From DATMRF01 sp035566435 (lineage in GTDB: Bacteria; Verrucomicrobiota; Verrucomicrobiia; Limisphaerales; UBA8199), in assembly GCA_035566435.1 (NCBI GenBank), contig DATMRF010000086.1, positions 1 to 24,917 of the forward strand: DNA of 24,917 nt, in the 5' to 3' direction. Positions 6,466-15,149 of this stretch are shown piece by piece. A model generated the notes under the pieces. The model was not told where the DNA came from and ran no database searches. It was given only the letters and a program-made list of their open reading frames with translations. The translations under genes were made by a program, and so were the position numbers. Positions within the stretch are counted from its first letter, which is position 1. Each line of letters opens with the position of its first letter.

Positions 6466-7380
6466 ATGAAGAATTTGATAGTGTTGGTTGTGGCCGGCGC
6501 GTGCGCACAGCCGGTGGCAGCGTGTGATCTATGTTCCATTTATGCGGCGACCGAAGCGCAGGGCGGAAGCGGCAAGGGATTTTTTGGGGGCGTGGCCGAA
6601 CAGTTTAGCCATTTTGGAACGCTTCAGCAGGAGGGGCATAAGGTATCGGGAGAGGGGCAGTATATTGACAGCTCGGTGGCGCAGGTGTTCGCCGGGTACA
6701 ATTTCAACAACCGTTTGGGTGTGCAGTTGAATCTGCCCGTAATTTACCGGGCGTTCGGGTCGGACACAATGCACGGCACGGAATCTGGTATTGGCGATTT
6801 ATCATTGGTCGGGACCTTCACCGCTTACCGGAAGCTCACGGAGGATTTCAATTTCAGTTGGGCATTGCTCGGCGGGGTGAAGTTTCCTACAGGAGATTCC
6901 TCACGGCTGAACATGCCGGACTCGCAACTTCCCGACGGCATCGGCGGGCACGACCTGGCGTTGGGGTCCGGCTCGTACGACGGGCTCGTGGGCACGGGGG
7001 TCTTTGCGCGCTGGAAGAGGATGTTCGCGACCGCGAACGTTCAATACGCGATCCGGAGCGAGGGGGATTTTGAACACCAGTACGCCAACGATCTGACGTG
7101 GTTCGGCGGGCCGGGGGCGTATCTTGCCATGAACCATAGCTACACGCTTTCCTTGCAAGCGCTCGTTTCGGGTGAAACCAAGGGGAAAGACACGTTTGGC
7201 GGAGTGCACGATGGGGACTCGGCGGAGACGCTCGTGTATCTCGGGCCGCAGGTGAATTTCACGTGGGGGAGCCGATTGAGCGCATTGGTGGGGGTGGATT
7301 TGCCCGTGAGCCGGGATAATTCGGGCACGCAGGTAATGCCCGATTACCGGGTACGTGGCGCGGTGACGTGGCGGTTTTGA
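6466..7380 (+). CDS. Outer-membrane beta-barrel protein with N-terminal CDLC motif
   Basis: A 304-residue protein with a short signal peptide (MKNLIVLVVAGACAQPVAA) and a mature start at CDLCSIYAATEAQG. The rest reads as alternating strands with barrel-like segments such as VAQVFAGYNFNNRLGVQLNL, GIGDLSLVGTFTAYR, LLGGVKFPTGDSS and YLGPQVNFTWGSR. The terminal RVRGAVTWRF ends in Phe, the usual assembly signal for outer-membrane barrels. It resembles the transporter-like Phenol_MetA_deg group, as does the barrel at 3489. The CxxC pair at the mature N-terminus could bind a metal (inference). GGAG lies eight bases before the ATG at 6466. An ATG four bases earlier is out of frame. It probably works with the upstream CCxC protein. 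Confidence 0.75.
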   Translation: MKNLIVLVVAGACAQPVAACDLCSIYAATEAQGGSGKGFFGGVAEQFSHFGTLQQEGHKVSGEGQYIDSSVAQVFAGYNFNNRLGVQLNLPVIYRAFGSDTMHGTESGIGDLSLVGTFTAYRKLTEDFNFSWALLGGVKFPTGDSSRLNMPDSQLPDGIGGHDLALGSGSYDGLVGTGVFARWKRMFATANVQYAIRSEGDFEHQYANDLTWFGGPGAYLAMNHSYTLSLQALVSGETKGKDTFGGVHDGDSAETLVYLGPQVNFTWGSRLSALVGVDLPVSRDNSGTQVMPDYRVRGAVTWRF

Positions 7381-7401
7381 GGGAGCCTACGGGGCCGGCG
7401 T

Positions 7402-7680
7402 CTAAAGCGTGACCGCGCAATAGACGAGGGCGCTGAGCACCGCCGCGCAGGGCAGCGTGACCAACCACGAAAGCAAAATATTGCGGATCACGGCGAAGTC
7501 GGCCTGGCGGGTGGTTAATCCGATGCGGAACAGAGCGCCGACCGAAAGGTGCAGGGTGGACACCGGCAGTCCGAAGAGGCCCGCGGCAATCACCAGGGTG
7601 CCTGTCGCCAGATTGGCGGAAAAGCCCTGCCCGTGATTCATGCCTGTAATCTTATGGCTCATCGTCTCGGCCACGCGTCG
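7402..7680 (-). pseudogene. PiT-family phosphate transporter, C-terminal fragment
   Basis: About 92 codons match the C-terminal end of PiT/PitA-type inorganic phosphate permeases (cation-coupled phosphate uptake in the inner membrane). RRVAETMSHKITGMNHGQGF opens the fragment, followed by SANLATGTLVIAAGLFGLPV and a STLHLSVGALFRIGLTT segment. The family usually has VSTTHVSVG with a Gly where this copy has Arg, so conserved positions are already degraded. A stop (TGA, 7684-7686) lies just upstream, and the remaining three quarters of the transporter are absent. Homology ends at about 7680, where an unrelated opposing fragment begins. Confidence 0.8.
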
Positions 7681-7682
7681 CG

Positions 7683-7919
7683 CTCAACATTCTCTATGAA
7701 CAGCCGAGTTTGGACGAAAGCTCGGTCCATGGTGCTTTCCTGCGATATGCTTCTGGAGACACTTTGTTGTTGTTGGCTCAAGAAGGTGAACAGCGTCAGT
7801 TTGCGAACCGGCTTGGTGGGGCCGATTACGTTGGAGCACGGAGCCGTACCTATCGAAAAATCTTTGATTTCATCGAAGCTAAAGAGTTAAATTGGTCCTG
7901 GAATGGCCTCGTCCAATGA
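7683..7919 (+). pseudogene. Unrecognised 5'-truncated coding fragment
   Basis: The frame reads LNILYEQPSLDESSVHGAFL, then RYASGDTLLLLAQEGEQRQF, ANRLGGADYVGARSRTYRK and IFDFIEAKELNWSWNGLVQ before a TGA. It looks protein-like and soluble, but there is no ATG or ribosome-binding site at its left end. A TTG at 7710 is the first possible start. Its codons are richer in A/T at third positions than those of its neighbours, hinting at a different origin. Protein-like sequence starts at the point where the PiT homology stops on the other strand, so both genes appear to have lost their 5' parts at one junction. I do not recognise the family. A short functional gene starting at 7710 is the alternative. 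Confidence 0.4.
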
Positions 7920-7986
7920 ACCGTGTTAGCCGATTACTGCTGGCGTTGGTGCGGAGAAACCTAGTCAACGCGTAACCAGGAATGAA

Positions 7987-8994
7987 ATGATTATGTCAAA
8001 GACAAATCTGGTCAGTGTTAAAACTGTGCAAGTGGGAATGAGCGTCGGTTGTTTGTTCCTGGCTTTGGCGTTGCGCGCTCAAGGCGCACCGCTCACGGCA
8101 GGTGAGCCTATATTGCTCCCCGGAACACATGGTGGTTTTGATTTCATCCGCATGGACAATGCCGCTAACCGTTTGTTGCTGGGACACGAGGGCAACAAAA
8201 CGTTCGATGTCTTTGATCTCAACACCCGCAAGCTGTTGAAAGCCATCCCCACGAGCACGTCACAGGATGCCGCGGTGGACGTGAAGCGCGGCAGCTATTA
8301 CGTCAGCGGCAATGATCCTGCGCGCATGGTCATTGTGGATTCTGCGAAGCTTGAAGTGACTGGAGAAGTTCCCACGCAGGCAAACACCGATTTGATTGCC
8401 TTCAACCCGATGACGGGCTTGGTCTATGAATGCAATGACACCGCGGGCGAGGTGTGGGTAATTGACCCGGCGGTCAAGAAAATCGTTGCGACGATAAAGG
8501 TCGACGGCCGCGGCGTGGAAGACCTAGCTTTCGACCCGGAATGCAAATACCTCTATCAGGCGGTGAAGGGAAAGGACAGCATCGCCGTGATTGACCCGGC
8601 CAGCAATAAGGTTTTGGCAGCCTGGCCCTGCGCGCCGGACAAAGGGGTGCACGGCATCGCCGTCGTCCCCGAGAGCGACGGCCTGCTCGTGGCCTGTGCC
8701 GGAAAGCTGGTGTTGTTCAACCGTTCCTCCGGAAAGGTCACGGCGACTGCGACGACCGGAGCGCGGGTGGATGAAATGACTTACGATCCCGGCTTGCACA
8801 CCGCTTATTGCGCCAGCCGTCAGGGCAACATTTCGGTCGTGGCGGTTGAATCCCGCAAGTTGACCGCGCTCGGCGACGTGCCAGATGAATCAGGAACCGG
8901 CGACATCGTTGTTGACCCCAGGACCCACATTGTCTGGATCGCCTATCACAAGGGTGATCAGTGTTTCGTGCAGCCATTTGCGCCGGCCAAGTAA
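7987..8994 (+). CDS. Secreted YncE-like beta-propeller protein
   Basis: A 335-residue protein. Starts at 7987 and 7993 (MIM) are both possible, with CAGGAA just upstream. The N-terminus is a signal peptide (VGCLFLALALRAQG, cut near residue 33). The body has about seven propeller-blade repeats of the YVTN/YncE kind: FDFIRMDNAANRLLLGHEG, TDLIAFNPMTGLVYECND, VEDLAFDPECKYLYQAV, VHGIAVVPESDGLLVACA and VDEMTYDPGLHTAYCASR. Such proteins bind ligands or partners in the periplasm rather than acting as enzymes. It is followed after 52 bp by a MacA-like adaptor and then a MacB-like exporter in the same direction, so it may be a periplasmic partner of that pump or report on its substrate (inference). Confidence 0.85.
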   Translation: MIMSKTNLVSVKTVQVGMSVGCLFLALALRAQGAPLTAGEPILLPGTHGGFDFIRMDNAANRLLLGHEGNKTFDVFDLNTRKLLKAIPTSTSQDAAVDVKRGSYYVSGNDPARMVIVDSAKLEVTGEVPTQANTDLIAFNPMTGLVYECNDTAGEVWVIDPAVKKIVATIKVDGRGVEDLAFDPECKYLYQAVKGKDSIAVIDPASNKVLAAWPCAPDKGVHGIAVVPESDGLLVACAGKLVLFNRSSGKVTATATTGARVDEMTYDPGLHTAYCASRQGNISVVAVESRKLTALGDVPDESGTGDIVVDPRTHIVWIAYHKGDQCFVQPFAPAK

Positions 8995-9046
8995 CCAACT
9001 ATAAAGTTGGCCTTGCACTCGCCGCGGTCCCGATTCGAGGAGTCTG

Positions 9047-10375
9047 ATGCAACGCTTTCTCAAAACCCCGTTTGTCGCGATTCTCATCGTCATCCTGGCA
9101 GGAATGGCCGGGGCATGGTCGTGGCACATACGGAAAAACTCAAAATCGTCGTTCCGCGCAGCGGTTGTGAAACGTGGGGACGTGGCGGCGAGCATCAGCG
9201 CCAGTGGAACTATTGAACCGGAAGAAGTCGTGGATGTGGGCGCCCAAGTCGCCGGACTCATCAAGTCTTTCGGCACGGACATCGATGGCAAGCCAATCGA
9301 CTATGGCTCAGTGATCGAGGAGGGGGCCATACTGGCAAGAATTGACGAGTCGGTCTATGCCGCCGATCTCGCCGTGGCAAAGGCGCAAATGGAACAGGAC
9401 AAGGCCGCTGAATTGAGCGCCGACGCCAATTTGGATCAGATGAGAGCCAGGCTCATCCAGGCCCAGGCGGAGTGGAAACGAGCGCAAGAGTTGGACAACT
9501 CCAAATTGCTGGCTCGTGTTGACTTCGACACCGCCCAAGCAAATTACGAAGTAGCCAAGGCTAATGTCGCCGTAGCGGAAGCGGCCGTCGCGCAGGCCAG
9601 GGCCGCGACAGTGCAAGCCCAGGCCGGCTTCGATAAGGCACAGCGGAATTTGGATTTCTGCATCATCAAGTCGCCGGTCAAGGGCGTAATCATTGATCGG
9701 CGCGTGAATATCGGCCAGACGGTCGTGGCCAGTCTGAACGCACCGAGTCTTTTCCTCATCGCGAAGGACCTGACCAGAATGCAAATCTGGGTAGCGGTGA
9801 ACGAGGCGGACATCGGACGCATCATTCCGGGTGCACCCGTTACTTTCACCTGCGATGCGTTTCCGGGCAGGGAATTCATGGGCACTGTCGGCAAGGTTCG
9901 CCTCAATGCGACGATGACGCAAAACGTTGTCATGTACACCGTCGAAGTGAACACGGAAAACTCTGACAATGTCTTGTTACCCTACCTGACGGCCAATGTG
10001 CATTTCGTGACGCGAAAGGAATCGAACGTGCTTTCAGTACCCAACGCGGCATTGCGCTGGGCACCATCTTCGCTGGCGCAAATTTCACCGGATGCTCGCT
10101 CGAACAATCAAGATGATCCACCCGGCGATCCTCCTGGTGGGTCCAAATCTTCAAAGCAGAACAAGGGTTCCAAAGAGCGCTTGGGAACTATCTGGTTAAA
10201 GGATGGCGAGTTCGTTCGACCGTTGGAGGTGAAACTTGGCGCCTCAGACGGGTCGAACACCGCGGTGGCTGCCGGCGATTTGCAGGAGGGACAGGAGGTG
10301 GTAACGGGGGAGACCGCCGACAGTGCCCAAACCGCTACAAAAAATCCATTCCTCCCGCAGATTCGAAGGCGTTAG
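9047..10375 (+). CDS. MacA-like periplasmic adaptor (HlyD/RND family)
   Basis: A 442-residue protein with GAGGAG (9037-9042) four bases before the ATG. An N-terminal membrane anchor (about residues 8-24) is followed by the barrel-sandwich half (GTIEPEEVVDVGAQVAGLIK) and a long alpha-hairpin rich in Ala/Gln (about 105-200). The second lipoyl half is KSPVKGVIIDRRVNIGQTVV, and beta-barrel and membrane-proximal domains follow (VNEADIGRIIPGAPVTFTC; EVVTGET). Adaptors of this kind link an inner-membrane MacB pump to an outer-membrane TolC channel. A low-complexity, hydrophilic insert (DARSNNQDDPPGDPPGGSKS, then KQNKGSKE) interrupts the membrane-proximal domain at about residues 346-378. It forms a probable operon with 7987-8994 and 10429-12567. 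No TolC gene is in the window. Confidence 0.92.
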   Translation: MQRFLKTPFVAILIVILAGMAGAWSWHIRKNSKSSFRAAVVKRGDVAASISASGTIEPEEVVDVGAQVAGLIKSFGTDIDGKPIDYGSVIEEGAILARIDESVYAADLAVAKAQMEQDKAAELSADANLDQMRARLIQAQAEWKRAQELDNSKLLARVDFDTAQANYEVAKANVAVAEAAVAQARAATVQAQAGFDKAQRNLDFCIIKSPVKGVIIDRRVNIGQTVVASLNAPSLFLIAKDLTRMQIWVAVNEADIGRIIPGAPVTFTCDAFPGREFMGTVGKVRLNATMTQNVVMYTVEVNTENSDNVLLPYLTANVHFVTRKESNVLSVPNAALRWAPSSLAQISPDARSNNQDDPPGDPPGGSKSSKQNKGSKERLGTIWLKDGEFVRPLEVKLGASDGSNTAVAAGDLQEGQEVVTGETADSAQTATKNPFLPQIRRR

Positions 10376-10428
10376 CCCGGAATACGCCACGAAAACAGGC
10401 GGCACGAAGAAGCACAGGGCCATTCGAC

Positions 10429-12567
10429 ATGGAACTCATCAGACTGGAAAACGTCCATAAAACCTACTACCGCGGCCAATTGGAAATTCCCGTGCTGCAG
10501 GGCGTCTCGCTAACAATCAATCACGGGGAGTTGATTGCGCTGGTAGGCGTGAGCGGTTCAGGCAAAAGCACGCTCATGAACATTCTGGGCTGCCTGGATC
10601 GGCCAACTTCCGGTAAATACTTGCTGGATGGGCAGGAAATTTCAGCTCTTTCGGCCGAACAACGCGCGGTGGTGCGAAATACAAAAATTGGCTTCGTTTT
10701 CCAAAACTTCAATCTGCTTCCCCGGACCAGCGCATTGCAAAATGTATTGATGCCGCTGAACTATACGGCCAGGCATCTCACGGACAAGGAATGCCGCGAG
10801 CGTGCGGAGAACATGTTGCGGCTGGTAGGGTTGAGCGACCGAACGGATCATGATCCTTCGCAGCTTTCCGGGGGGCAGCAGCAGCGCGTGGCGATTGCCC
10901 GCTCGCTGATCAACCAGCCGCCGGTGTTGTTTGCAGACGAGCCAACCGGCAATCTGGATTCGCGCACGGCGGAAGATGTGTTGCGGATGTTTCAGAAACT
11001 CAATAGGGAGGCGGGGATTACCATCATCATCGTCACCCATGATGAGAACGTTGCCCGGCACACCGAACGGGTCATTCGCATCAAGGATGGAACGATCATT
11101 GAGGAAGGTGCGCCGCAGAACATGCTCCGGGAAGAGTCGTCGAAGAAGGTCGGCCCGGTCATAGCGCCCCCCGTCAGGGATGAAACCGGCTGGGATACGC
11201 TAAAAGCCGGCTGGCGGATTCTTCGGATGGCCTTGAATGCGTTGCGCCGGAACGTCATGCGCTCGTTGCTGACCTGCCTGGGAATCATCATTGGGATCGC
11301 TGCCGTTATTGCCATGATGGAGATTGGACGTGGCTCTTCGCACTCAATTGAACAGACCATCGCCAGCCTCGGTGCCAATGTCATCCAAATGGACCCGAAC
11401 GATACCGTCGTCGGTGGCGTGAGTTCCGGCGGTGGAGGACGTGTGACTCTTACGCCGGCCGACGCGGATGCCGTGCGCGCCGAATGTGGCGCCGTCAAGT
11501 GGGTTGCTCCAAGCGTGGATTGCAGAGCGCAGGCCATTTACGGCAACCTTAACTGGAACCCTGACCGCCTCCTGGGCACTTCGCCCGATTTTTTCGTCAT
11601 CCGCAAATGGAATCTGGCCGAGGGCGAACTCTTCACCGAAGAGGATGTCCGAGGCCTGGCTCCGGTCTGCGTTATCGGCGAGACCATCGTCCGCCAGCTC
11701 TTTAGCAACGAATCACCACTCGGCAAGGAACTCCGTCTCAAGAACGTCGGAATGAAAGTGGTCGGTGTCCTTAGTCGAAAGGGCGCGGACATGAGAGGCC
11801 GCGACCAAGATGATATTATCATCGCTCCCTGGACCACCGTGAAGTTTCGCATCACCGGGGTCCGGCAATCGGCACAGCCAGCCGGCAACACGGCCTCGGC
11901 AAGCCAGGTCAACACCCTCAACCAGCTTTACCCGAACCAGCAGGTGCAGCTTTATCCCCAACCATCGGCCATCCAGGCCTTTGATATGCCCCAGATGACT
12001 CGGTTCGCGGATTTGGACGACGTGTGGATATCCGCTGCCACGGCGCAGGACATTCCGCTTGCCATCCGCCAGATCACCGCCTTGATGCGTGACCGGCATC
12101 ATATTCAGCCCGACCGGCCTGACGATTTCAGGATTCGTGACCTGACCGAACTTTCGCAGGCACTCGCCTCCACCAGTCACGTGATGACAAACCTGCTGCT
12201 GGTTGTCGCGCTGATTTCGCTGGTCGTCGGCGGGGTCGGCATTATGAACATCATGCTCGTATCGGTTACCGAGAGGACGCGGGAGATCGGCTTACGAATG
12301 GCAGTCGGGGCGCGGGCAAGGGATATTCTGAGGCAATTCCTTGTCGAAGCGGTGGTGCTTTGTCTAGCTGGGGGTGTCGTCGGCATCTTGCTCGGACGCG
12401 GGTCCTCAGTTGCCATCACTGCGCTGCTCCACTGGTCAACAATTCCGTCGCTACCTGCCGTTATTGCCGCTGTTGCGGTGTCCGTAACTGTCGGAATAGT
12501 GTTTGGTTATTACCCCGCCTGGAAGGCGTCGCGCCTCGATCCAATTGAGGCGCTTCGGTATGAATAA
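10429..12567 (+). CDS. MacB-like ABC exporter, ATPase fused to permease
   Basis: A 712-residue protein, longer than E. coli MacB (648). The N-terminal ATPase shows Walker A GVSGSGKST (40-48), signature LSGGQ (146-150), Walker B VLFADEP (166-172) and the H-loop VTHDE. A first transmembrane helix (about 278-298) is followed by a MacB periplasmic domain (about 300-580). Three C-terminal helices of the FtsX type follow (about 588-610, 637-656, 677-697), with MLVSVTERTREIGLRMAVGA between them. The family uses ATP in mechanotransmission, driving substrate from the periplasm through TolC. Known substrates include macrolides, toxins and peptides; none can be assigned here. The extra length is partly a linker after the ATPase and an NTASASQVNTLNQLYPNQQV insert in the periplasmic domain. 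It follows the adaptor gene by 53 bp. Confidence 0.94.
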   Translation: MELIRLENVHKTYYRGQLEIPVLQGVSLTINHGELIALVGVSGSGKSTLMNILGCLDRPTSGKYLLDGQEISALSAEQRAVVRNTKIGFVFQNFNLLPRTSALQNVLMPLNYTARHLTDKECRERAENMLRLVGLSDRTDHDPSQLSGGQQQRVAIARSLINQPPVLFADEPTGNLDSRTAEDVLRMFQKLNREAGITIIIVTHDENVARHTERVIRIKDGTIIEEGAPQNMLREESSKKVGPVIAPPVRDETGWDTLKAGWRILRMALNALRRNVMRSLLTCLGIIIGIAAVIAMMEIGRGSSHSIEQTIASLGANVIQMDPNDTVVGGVSSGGGGRVTLTPADADAVRAECGAVKWVAPSVDCRAQAIYGNLNWNPDRLLGTSPDFFVIRKWNLAEGELFTEEDVRGLAPVCVIGETIVRQLFSNESPLGKELRLKNVGMKVVGVLSRKGADMRGRDQDDIIIAPWTTVKFRITGVRQSAQPAGNTASASQVNTLNQLYPNQQVQLYPQPSAIQAFDMPQMTRFADLDDVWISAATAQDIPLAIRQITALMRDRHHIQPDRPDDFRIRDLTELSQALASTSHVMTNLLLVVALISLVVGGVGIMNIMLVSVTERTREIGLRMAVGARARDILRQFLVEAVVLCLAGGVVGILLGRGSSVAITALLHWSTIPSLPAVIAAVAVSVTVGIVFGYYPAWKASRLDPIEALRYE

Positions 12568-13082
12568 CCGCGTAAACGCCGCCTTCGCGAGTGTTCTTAA
12601 AGACGAGGTCGATATGAATCTGAGAGCCGTCTGAAGCCGTTGCCGGATATTCTCTCTCAACATAATGCCATCACGAGGCAACACACTGTGCCCAGGAGCG
12701 AGAGTTGAGGCTGTTAGGTAGATTATTGCTCATCAGTATGGAAATTCGGGGCACTTTAATCTGCACGGTACCCAATGCCAAAACGCGACGAATGTTTTCC
12801 AAACAGGGCATGCTCGGGATGCGGTTGAAAGCCGACCTTCACCTCCAAGTTCTCCGATTCTCTGAACCTGCTCCCTCTGGGCCTCACGCGCGAATTTGTC
12901 GGTCGAGCAAACGGTTCTGAATAGCTTCGGAAATATGTTCGCCCAACCACAATCACCAATGCCCGTCCCAGTTTCGCGGCACAGGATCAGTCGAACCCGC
13001 TGCTTAGTCGGGCAATCTCCCATTGATTCTCGATTCCATATTTGGCATACACCGTGCTTAAATTGTTGATTCGCAAAACTTA
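12568..13082. other. Gene-poor gap with a possible minus-strand remnant at its left end
   Basis: No gene is supported in these 515 bases. On the minus strand, 12569-12670 reads WHYVEREYPATASDGSQIHI and then DLVFKNTREGGVYAV, which is strikingly protein-like. It is bounded upstream by a stop and ends where macB ends. I cannot name a family and it is too short to be a gene on its own. The rest (12700-13080) has open frames on both strands without recognisable motifs. Confidence 0.4.
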
Positions 13083-15149
13083 ATGATGACAATGAAAAGC
13101 CTGCTTTCGCCGCGAAACCTCTTGTCTCTCATACCCCTCTTGGGCCTGAGCAGCGCGGCTTACGCACAGACCCCCACCCTAACTGTGTCTCCGTCCGTTA
13201 TCACGAATGACTATGTGGGAAAGATTGTGCTGACGATCTCGAGCTTGACCCCTGGGAAAAAGGTCATCGTGCAGCGCTATTCGGATGTCAATACCAATGA
13301 AATTGTGGACGCCCAGGATTGGCTCGTACAAGCTTTCGCGGTGAGTGACGGCACTCTCCCGCTCATAGGCGGGGTCCGCAATATCAATATGCCTGGCGAC
13401 GAAGATGGTGCGACTAACGGGCAGATCCGGGTTGAACTCTACTATCCGGGTTTGAATGCTGTCTTGGACCACATCGCCGGGCAGTATCTGTTCCAGGTGA
13501 CAGACCCCCAGGGTGTATTTTCGCCGGTAACCGCAAGTTTCTCAGTTCTGCAGAAGGCTTATCCGCAAGGGGTCAGCGGCACGGTTTACAGCGCCGGCTC
13601 CGGTCAACCTCTCGCCAATGCCGCCGTGCTCCTGGTGCAACAGAAGGCCAATGGCGGCACCGGAACTTTCGCCGATGCGAATGGCAACTTCGCCCTGGGA
13701 TTTGTCCCGGGAAGTTACAGCTTGCTGGCGTTCAAGGATGGATTCGCCGCCGATCAGAGCGTGGGGGTCACGCTGAACTCGAATTCGTTCTCAGCTGTGA
13801 ACCTGACCAACCCCGTGTCGAGCCAATGGCTCTCCGGCAGTGTCAGCGACAGCGGGTCCGGCAAAGGCCTGCCGGGGATCTTCGTCGAGGGGTCGAGCAC
13901 GAACAACCTCATGATGATCGGTTTCACCGATACCAACGGCGGGTTCAATCTTCCGGTACCGGCCGGCCAATGGAAGTTGAAAGTTAGCTCGGATGGCGGG
14001 CTGGCGCTGGGCGGCTATGTCGGTTTCCAAAACAATTCACTGACTGCATACACCTTCGGCGGCAGCGTGTCTAATTTGAATTTCCAGTTCCCCAAGGGCA
14101 CCGCCATGGTCTATGGACAGGTCACCGACAACCTTTCCAACGTAGTGAGCGGTTTGGAAATCGACGGCCAGGATGGCAGTTACACTTATGACACTCGCGG
14201 CGTGACGATAACCAATGGCACCTATGCCGTAACTCTGTTCGCGGGCAATTGGACGGTCGGTCCCTCGCCCGAGGCCTTGATCGCGAGCGGCTTGCTCGGT
14301 CAGTCCACCAACGTCACTATCACCAACGGACAGGCACTCCTGGCCAATCTCCAGGTGCAGCGCCCCACCGCACATCTGCGCGGCCGCGTGGTGGACGGCA
14401 ACGGCTACCCGGTCGGCAACCAATCGTTGGTCGTGTTCCTCACGAACACCAATGGCGGTCCCCCTTTGGTCAATCTTAACCCGCAAACCCTTGGCGACGG
14501 CACGTTCGACGTAGGTGTCTTCGGCGGCCAATGGAACCTTGGCCTGGAATGCACCAGCGCCGCCTCGCGCGGCCTGGTGGTCCCCTACATCATCGTCAAT
14601 GTTACTGACGGCGTGGACCACAACAACCTCACCTTACTCGCTCCGTTCGTGACTGGATACATCAGCGGAAGTATTCGCGACAATCATGGCAACCCCGTGA
14701 GCGCCAACACCTATGCCTCTCTCTCGATCAATGGCACCAATTACACCGCCTGTGGTGGCAACGGCGGCAGCACGTTCTTATTGCCCGTCTTCAACGGAAC
14801 CTGGAGCGTCGGCATCTCGGGCGACCTGACCTCGCTCGGATACGATAATCCGCCCTACCAGAGCGTCCCAGTCAGCGGCGGCACAAACTTGGTGACGATT
14901 ATCCTTTATCCCCTCGGTCAAACTCCACCTCGGCTCATCAGCCCTTCTTACGTCAATGGCCAGTTCCAATTCACCTTGAGCGGCGACGTTGGCCAAAGCT
15001 ACCGGGTTGACACGACGACCAACCTCAACAATCCGGCAAGCTGGGTCTCCCTCCGCACCAATATCGCCTACGGCGGGACTTTCACGTTCACCGACAACAA
15101 TGCACAATCGATCGCGCCCCGGTATTATCGAGCGGTGCGGATGCCGTAA
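13083..15149 (+). CDS. Large secreted protein with five carboxypeptidase-regulatory-like repeats
   Basis: A 688-residue protein. The start may be 13083 or the in-frame ATG at 13092; no ribosome-binding site decides. A signal peptide ends at SAAYA (residue 28). After an N-terminal Ig-like region (about 30-155), five copies of a roughly 90-residue unit begin near residues 163 (GVSGTVYSAGSGQPLANAAV), 250 (LSGSVSDSGSGKGLPGIFVE), 342 (MVYGQVTDNLSNVVSGLEID), 431 (LRGRVVDGNGYPVGNQSLVV) and 525 (GYISGSIRDNHGNPVSANTY). Each has the peptidase-regulatory-like beta-sandwich pattern, with later G.W.LG/V strands. The C-terminus (about 620-688, FTLSGDVGQSYRVDTTTNLN) is a domain common at the ends of Verrucomicrobia surface proteins. 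No enzyme is visible; a structural or binding surface role is likely. Confidence 0.85.
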   Translation: MMTMKSLLSPRNLLSLIPLLGLSSAAYAQTPTLTVSPSVITNDYVGKIVLTISSLTPGKKVIVQRYSDVNTNEIVDAQDWLVQAFAVSDGTLPLIGGVRNINMPGDEDGATNGQIRVELYYPGLNAVLDHIAGQYLFQVTDPQGVFSPVTASFSVLQKAYPQGVSGTVYSAGSGQPLANAAVLLVQQKANGGTGTFADANGNFALGFVPGSYSLLAFKDGFAADQSVGVTLNSNSFSAVNLTNPVSSQWLSGSVSDSGSGKGLPGIFVEGSSTNNLMMIGFTDTNGGFNLPVPAGQWKLKVSSDGGLALGGYVGFQNNSLTAYTFGGSVSNLNFQFPKGTAMVYGQVTDNLSNVVSGLEIDGQDGSYTYDTRGVTITNGTYAVTLFAGNWTVGPSPEALIASGLLGQSTNVTITNGQALLANLQVQRPTAHLRGRVVDGNGYPVGNQSLVVFLTNTNGGPPLVNLNPQTLGDGTFDVGVFGGQWNLGLECTSAASRGLVVPYIIVNVTDGVDHNNLTLLAPFVTGYISGSIRDNHGNPVSANTYASLSINGTNYTACGGNGGSTFLLPVFNGTWSVGISGDLTSLGYDNPPYQSVPVSGGTNLVTIILYPLGQTPPRLISPSYVNGQFQFTLSGDVGQSYRVDTTTNLNNPASWVSLRTNIAYGGTFTFTDNNAQSIAPRYYRAVRMP

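Noticed and set aside
12733..13092. 119-residue minus-strand frame between macB and the repeat protein
   Set aside because: No motif, Cys/Trp-rich composition, and competing frames of equal quality on both strands.
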